From: Eubacteriaceae bacterium
Lineage (GTDB): Bacteria > Bacillota > Clostridia > Eubacteriales > UBA1433
NCBI GenBank assembly: GCA_012797825.1
Contig: JAAZOI010000279.1
Coordinates: 1-9,460 of the forward strand
Length of the DNA stretch: 9,460 bases
Reading direction: 5' to 3'
In this document: positions 6,227 to 9,460 of the stretch, one piece after another
How the letters are laid out: each line of letters begins with the position of its first letter
Numbering within the stretch: the stretch's first letter is position 1
The notes under the pieces: model-generated
Seen by the model: the letters and a program-made list of their open reading frames with translations, nothing else
What the model was told of the DNA's origin: nothing
Databases searched by the model: none
Program-made: the position numbers and the translations under genes

Positions 6227-7363
6227 TTATTTTTCTGCAAGTACGGTAGAGCCTACAAGTATTTTTAAGATTTCGCTTGTACCTTCCCCAATTTGAAGTA
6301 GTTTAGCGTCTCTTAAAAATCTCTCAACATGGTATTCTTTGCTGTATCCGTATCCCCCGAGCGTTTGAATAGCTTCATCGCAAGTTTTTACACACATTTC
6401 AGAACCGAAAATTTTTGTCATTGCCGCTTCTTTTGTGTGTCTTTTGCCTTGCGCTTTTAACTTAGCGGTGCTGTATGTCATAAGCTGGGTAGCTTCAATG
6501 CCTACTGCCATATTAGCGAATTTTTCCTGAATGGCATATAATTTAGCTATCGGTTTTCCGAATGCAACTCTTTGATTTGCATAATCTCTCGCAATTTTCA
6601 TAGCATGCTCCGCAAGACCGGCTGCAATTGCCCCTATGCTTATTCTCGCTCCGTCCAGCGCTATCATCGCGATTTTAAATCCGCTGCCGACTTCGCCAAG
6701 CAGCTGACTTTTCGGTAATCTTACATTATCCAATATCAGTTCGCAAGTATTTGAACCGCGCATACCCATTTTATTTTCTTCTTTGCCTACGGAGAAACCA
6801 GGTGTGCCTTTTTCAATAATGAAAGCCGATATTCCTTTCGCTCCTGCATCAGGATCTGTTTTTGCCAAAACAACGCATACATCGGCAACTCCTGAATTTG
6901 TAATCCATGCCTTACTGCCGTTAAGCACCCATTCATCGCCTTCCAATTTTGCCGTAGTTTTTATGCCGGCGGCATCCGAACCTGCGCAAGGTTCAGTAAG
7001 CGCAAATGAGAAAATGCTGTCTGCAGCTGCCTTATGCAGATATTTTTCTTTTTGCTCTTCGCTGCCGTGATATAAAATAGTATCGGCCGCAAGCCAATGC
7101 GCATCTAAAAACAGAGCGATGCTTGCACTGCCTTTTGCAAGCTCATGAACTGTAATTGCGCTTATTATTGCGTCGCCTTCCGCTCCGCCGTACTTTTCCG
7201 GGAAATGTATTCCCATAAGCCCTGCTTGAACCATTTTTTTGTGCAGCTCGCGTGAAAATCCGTGTTTGTCCAATTCTTCATCGATTGGTGTGACTTCATT
7301 TTCTGTAAACTCTCTTACCATGTCCCGAATCATTAATTGTTCTTCGGTGAAATCGAAATTCAT
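6227..7363 (-). CDS. Acyl-CoA dehydrogenase family protein, probable enoyl-CoA reductase
   Basis: This 378-residue flavoprotein has the full acyl-CoA dehydrogenase layout: an N-terminal helical domain (about 1-115), a beta domain with ALTEPCAGSDAAG (121-133) and WITNSGVAD (153-161), and a C-terminal helical domain with RVAFGKPI (265-272), QTLGGYGY (333-340) and the active-site region IGEGTSEI (358-365). The catalytic base is E360, in the position used by medium-chain, short-chain and butyryl-CoA dehydrogenases. As first gene of an operon with EtfBA and a CaiB-type transferase it most likely works as an enoyl-CoA reductase, like CaiA or CarC, in the cytoplasm. TGGAGGT seven bases before the ATG fixes the start. 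Butyryl-CoA dehydrogenase is the main alternative, but no thiolase, crotonase or hydroxybutyryl-CoA dehydrogenase gene is nearby, and the CoA-transferase argues for an imported acid. Confidence 0.94.
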   Translation of the reverse strand: MNFDFTEEQLMIRDMVREFTENEVTPIDEELDKHGFSRELHKKMVQAGLMGIHFPEKYGGAEGDAIISAITVHELAKGSASIALFLDAHWLAADTILYHGSEEQKEKYLHKAAADSIFSFALTEPCAGSDAAGIKTTAKLEGDEWVLNGSKAWITNSGVADVCVVLAKTDPDAGAKGISAFIIEKGTPGFSVGKEENKMGMRGSNTCELILDNVRLPKSQLLGEVGSGFKIAMIALDGARISIGAIAAGLAEHAMKIARDYANQRVAFGKPIAKLYAIQEKFANMAVGIEATQLMTYSTAKLKAQGKRHTKEAAMTKIFGSEMCVKTCDEAIQTLGGYGYSKEYHVERFLRDAKLLQIGEGTSEILKILVGSTVLAEK

Positions 7364-7370
7364 TTTTCTA

Positions 7371-7375
7371 CCTCC
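7371..7375 (-). promoter_or_regulatory. Ribosome binding site of the operon's first gene
   Basis: GGAGG within TGGAGGT on the minus strand sits seven bases before the ATG at 7363. This is the strongest Shine-Dalgarno sequence in the window and confirms the start of the dehydrogenase gene. Confidence 0.85.
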
Positions 7376-7385
7376 AATATTTTTT

Positions 7386-7419
7386 ATTGATATTTTGGGA
7401 TATTGCTGTAAATATCAAT
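7386..7419. promoter_or_regulatory. 10-bp inverted repeat in the operon leader
   Basis: ATTGATATTT (7386-7395) and AAATATCAAT (7410-7419) are perfect inverted copies around a 14-base spacer. The dyad lies just downstream of the TATAAT at 7436-7431, covering roughly +5 to +40 of the expected transcript, and ends 10 bases before the ribosome binding site. It could be a repressor operator or an AU-rich 5' hairpin in the mRNA. The spacer contains a further GATATT copy. Confidence 0.45.
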
Positions 7420-7430
7420 TTGTTGTATAT

Positions 7431-7483
7431 ATTATAATTTACAAAAACCGAAAATACTATCAGATTTTGTCATATTATGGCAA
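7431..7483 (-). promoter_or_regulatory. Promoter region of the enoyl-CoA reduction operon
   Basis: An exact TATAAT lies at 7436-7431 on the minus strand, without a convincing -35. An alternative pair is TTGCCA (7483-7478) with TAGTAT (7459-7454) at 18-base spacing. The upstream terminator at 7546-7518 requires the operon to start in this gap, so a promoter must be here; which hexamers are used is uncertain. Confidence 0.45.
7467..7483. promoter_or_regulatory. 17-bp imperfect dyad upstream of the operon promoter
   Basis: TTGTCATATTATGGCAA has arms of eight bases that match as inverted copies at seven positions around a central T. If the TATAAT at 7436-7431 is the -10, the dyad is centred near -50, a usual place for an activator; if TTGCCA is the -35, the dyad covers it and would suit a repressor. 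The TTG...CAA ends recall Rex and CRP/FNR-type sites, but the inner bases and the length do not fit their consensus. Confidence 0.35.
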
Positions 7484-7517
7484 TAGATTAGAGATTTAGC
7501 TATTAGATTTTCCCAAT

Positions 7518-7546
7518 AAAAAAGCAGCCATATTGACTGCTTTTTT
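7518..7546 (-). terminator. Rho-independent terminator of the surface-protein gene
   Basis: AAAAAAGCAG and CTGCTTTTTT form a perfect 10-base inverted repeat around a nine-base loop, starting nine bases past the stop codon at 7556. On the minus strand the stem is followed by six T. It insulates the downstream operon from the surface-protein transcript, and its symmetry could let it work both ways. Confidence 0.92.
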
Positions 7547-7555
7547 AATAATTTT

Positions 7556-9460
7556 TTATTGATTTTTTGCTTTGTTTACTGTTAATGCAAATCTGCCTTT
7601 AGCGTTGTCGGGAATTCTTGTTCTTATTATTTCCGCCTTATTAAGCATTACAATAAGGATTCTTCCTTTCATTGCTTTTGTGAAGTTCTTCGTAAGCTCA
7701 ACTTTTATATATTCGCTTTCTTCAAAGTCTTTCTGCTTAAGCGCTACAATTACCTCATCTTTTCTCATCTTAAGTTTCTTTTTAGTTTTCAGTAATTTTT
7801 CTTCTCCGCTGCCGTTATTTGCAATTGCTGTAATTTTTATGTTATATGCAAGCAGGAAGAAGATTATTATAATCGCCAGCGCTGATGCTGAAATGTACCA
7901 AATTGCATAATTATTCGACGCTTGCCAATAACCCTTGGCAACTTCTTCATCAGTAATAGTTATTGTCACGGTTGAGATATTACCGTTTTTATCCATTACT
8001 TCTATTGTATACGTGCCCGGTTTTGCATCTTTAAGCGTTATTGTATCTGCCCATTCTCCGTCCGGAAGTCTTACTTTATCCGCATCATCTATTATCTTGC
8101 CTATTTCATCCAAATCAACATCTACATCACCGCCGCCTTGTGTTATTTTATCGACTGTGGCGTCAAATTCGGTTCTGTTACCTGCTTTGTCGTATATCAC
8201 GAAATGATAGATATCGTTTTTATCTACGTTATATATAATGTCACCTGTAGCTGACTGCTGATTGTTGTTTGGCAATATTAAATAATTATTGCCGCTTCCG
8301 CCCGGATCAGATTTTAATGTTAGTTTTATAGTTGCCCCGTTATCCGAAGCCGTTATGTCTATATTCGGTATAGCGGGTGCAAGTTTATCAATTTTTACCA
8401 GATACCCTCCGAATACCGTTTGATTGCCAAACTCGTCTGTGGCAAGAATATACACTGTATGTACACCCTCAGTAACAGTTAAGTGCGATGCTACAGAATA
8501 TGCTTTATCTTCTATAGCGTAGCTGAAAGTAACTTTTGAGGCATCTTGCACTGATATTGCGGTTATAGTTACATTTTGATTCGTCCATGTTCCGGCGGTA
8601 TAATTTCTGCCGTCCTGAGTTTTTAATGTTACTGTTATATTTTTAGGAGCATCTTTATCTACTTCAAGTTTTCCGGAATATCCGTAATCGCTCGTAAATT
8701 CTGCATCAGAAGCATTTACCCTGAATTGGAGATCAGTAATACTCTTAAGCGCTTGCGGTATAGCGAAATCATACTGCGTATCAGTAAGTCCCTTTTGTAC
8801 TACCTGCCAAGACTGACCGTCATAATATTCAAGAGTGTATGAAAGCACATCGCCGTCAATATCAAATCCTGTCCATGTAACATGAATAGTTGAGCCTGTG
8901 CCATATCGCTCCTTATCTTTGGGAGTTATAATTACAGGTGTTGCAGGCGGGTCGTTTACGCTAAGTACAGTTATTGTAATATCCGCGCTTGCGCTTCCTC
9001 CATGGCCGTCCGACATTGTGTATTTAAACTTATCTTCTCCGCTGAAAGTATCATCCGGTTTATAATAAATTTTACCGTCCTTTATTTCAGCTGTGCCGTT
9101 ATCGGGTTTATCCACACTTACGAGCGCAAAATCACTCTTGCTGTGAGTCTGTTCAACGTTTATATCGCTTTGAGTATCTACATCTGTATCATTTGATAAC
9201 ACGTCAATTATAACAGGGTCTTCATCATTAGTTTGCGCAATATCGTTTTGAGCTACAGGATTATCATTTACCTGATGTATTGTTATACTTACTGCACCTT
9301 TATCTAAAGCTTCTCCGTCGTCTGCGTTATATTCAAAGCTGTCTGTTCCGTTGTAGTTCGCATTAGGAGTATACAGTATCTTATTATCCTCTGTTACCGA
9401 TATTGTTCCGTGTGCAGGTTTTAACAAGCCTGCTTCGTCTATTGAGATGCTCAGAACTTC
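7556..9460 (-). CDS. Large cell-surface protein with cadherin-like and Ig/FN3-like repeats (5' end missing)
   Basis: The frame is open to the window edge, so the gene continues beyond it; a TTG at 9427 inside a repeat is not a real start. Counting from the edge, 634 residues are visible. A cadherin-like repeat (1-64) with NGTDSFEYNADDG is followed by a second (65-170) with NDNPVAQND, VLSNDTDVD and FKYTMSDGHGG, as in tandem-95/VCBS-type adhesins. An FN3-like domain (171-267) and two Ig-like beta domains (268-440) follow, the latter with TDEFGN and YDKAGN. Then come an Asp-rich linker with GGGDVDVDLDE (442-452), a short beta domain (about 462-505), one membrane helix (about 518-540) and a basic 94-residue cytoplasmic tail with KTKKKLKMRK. 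No LPXTG motif, SLH domain or choline-binding repeats are seen. The acidic NDTDVD motifs suggest calcium binding. It may act as adhesin or envelope scaffold; the ligand is unknown. Confidence 0.88.
   Translation of the reverse strand, partial: EVLSISIDEAGLLKPAHGTISVTEDNKILYTPNANYNGTDSFEYNADDGEALDKGAVSITIHQVNDNPVAQNDIAQTNDEDPVIIDVLSNDTDVDTQSDINVEQTHSKSDFALVSVDKPDNGTAEIKDGKIYYKPDDTFSGEDKFKYTMSDGHGGSASADITITVLSVNDPPATPVIITPKDKERYGTGSTIHVTWTGFDIDGDVLSYTLEYYDGQSWQVVQKGLTDTQYDFAIPQALKSITDLQFRVNASDAEFTSDYGYSGKLEVDKDAPKNITVTLKTQDGRNYTAGTWTNQNVTITAISVQDASKVTFSYAIEDKAYSVASHLTVTEGVHTVYILATDEFGNQTVFGGYLVKIDKLAPAIPNIDITASDNGATIKLTLKSDPGGSGNNYLILPNNNQQSATGDIIYNVDKNDIYHFVIYDKAGNRTEFDATVDKITQGGGDVDVDLDEIGKIIDDADKVRLPDGEWADTITLKDAKPGTYTIEVMDKNGNISTVTITITDEEVAKGYWQASNNYAIWYISASALAIIIIFFLLAYNIKITAIANNGSGEEKLLKTKKKLKMRKDEVIVALKQKDFEESEYIKVELTKNFTKAMKGRILIVMLNKAEIIRTRIPDNAKGRFALTVNKAKNQ

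Noticed and set aside
3128..7363. Reading the operon as the E. coli type carnitine (cai/fix) operon
   Set aside because: No CaiT, CaiC, CaiD, FixC or FixX gene is present; only the transferase, dehydrogenase and ETF classes match, so naming genes cai would overstate the evidence.
7387..7418. TTGAT and ATCAA arms that look like FNR half-sites
   Set aside because: FNR sites have the half-sites four bases apart; here they are 22 bases apart, so this is not an FNR box.
7364..7517. Riboswitch or attenuator in the operon leader
   Set aside because: The leader is short and AT-rich, with one simple inverted repeat and no conserved aptamer-like core or internal terminator.
9425..9427. TTG as the start codon of the surface protein
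   Set aside because: The reading frame continues upstream to the window edge with in-repeat protein sequence, so the gene is simply cut by the window.

Overview
The window is AT-rich DNA in which every supported gene lies on the minus strand, so it reads right to left. Purine-rich Shine-Dalgarno sites (for example TGGAGGT and AAGGAG), U-tailed hairpin terminators, and a CoA-transferase / acyl-CoA dehydrogenase / ETF operon of clostridial type suggest a low-GC Gram-positive anaerobe, probably a Clostridia-like fermenter. The genus cannot be read from the sequence.

Layout in order of transcription. (1) 9460-7556: the 3' part of a large cell-surface protein built from cadherin-like and Ig/FN3-like modules, ending in one membrane helix and a basic cytoplasmic tail. 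It is closed by a terminator at 7546-7518. (2) 7363-3128: a tight four-gene operon encoding an acyl-CoA dehydrogenase, EtfB, EtfA and a CaiB-type (family III) CoA-transferase, with gaps of 14 to 19 bases, closed by a strong terminator at 3125-3096. (3) 2997-1792: an MFS transporter of the oxalate/formate antiporter (OFA) family with its own promoter region and terminator. (4) 1635-424: a two-gene unit, a DUF4160-like small protein followed three bases later by an M19 membrane-dipeptidase homologue. (5) 332-27: a DUF3892-type small protein with its own promoter and a hairpin overlapping its stop codon.

The centre of interest is the four-gene operon. CaiB-type CoA-transferase plus acyl-CoA dehydrogenase plus ETF is the minimal set for anaerobic reduction of an alpha,beta-unsaturated acid, as in crotonobetaine reduction (CaiA/CaiB with FixAB) or caffeate reduction (CarA with CarCDE). 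The transferase would move CoA from the saturated product to the incoming enoate. The dehydrogenase would run as an enoyl-CoA reductase, fed by the ETF. EtfB looks like the clostridial electron-bifurcating type. No ligase, hydratase or BCCT carnitine carrier is present, so the substrate is open. The OFA transporter next door is a plausible but unproven carrier for the acid.

The operon and the transporter each carry conspicuous dyad symmetry around their putative promoters. No RNA genes, CRISPR arrays, insertion sequences or riboswitches were seen. The longest gap between genes is under 200 bases.
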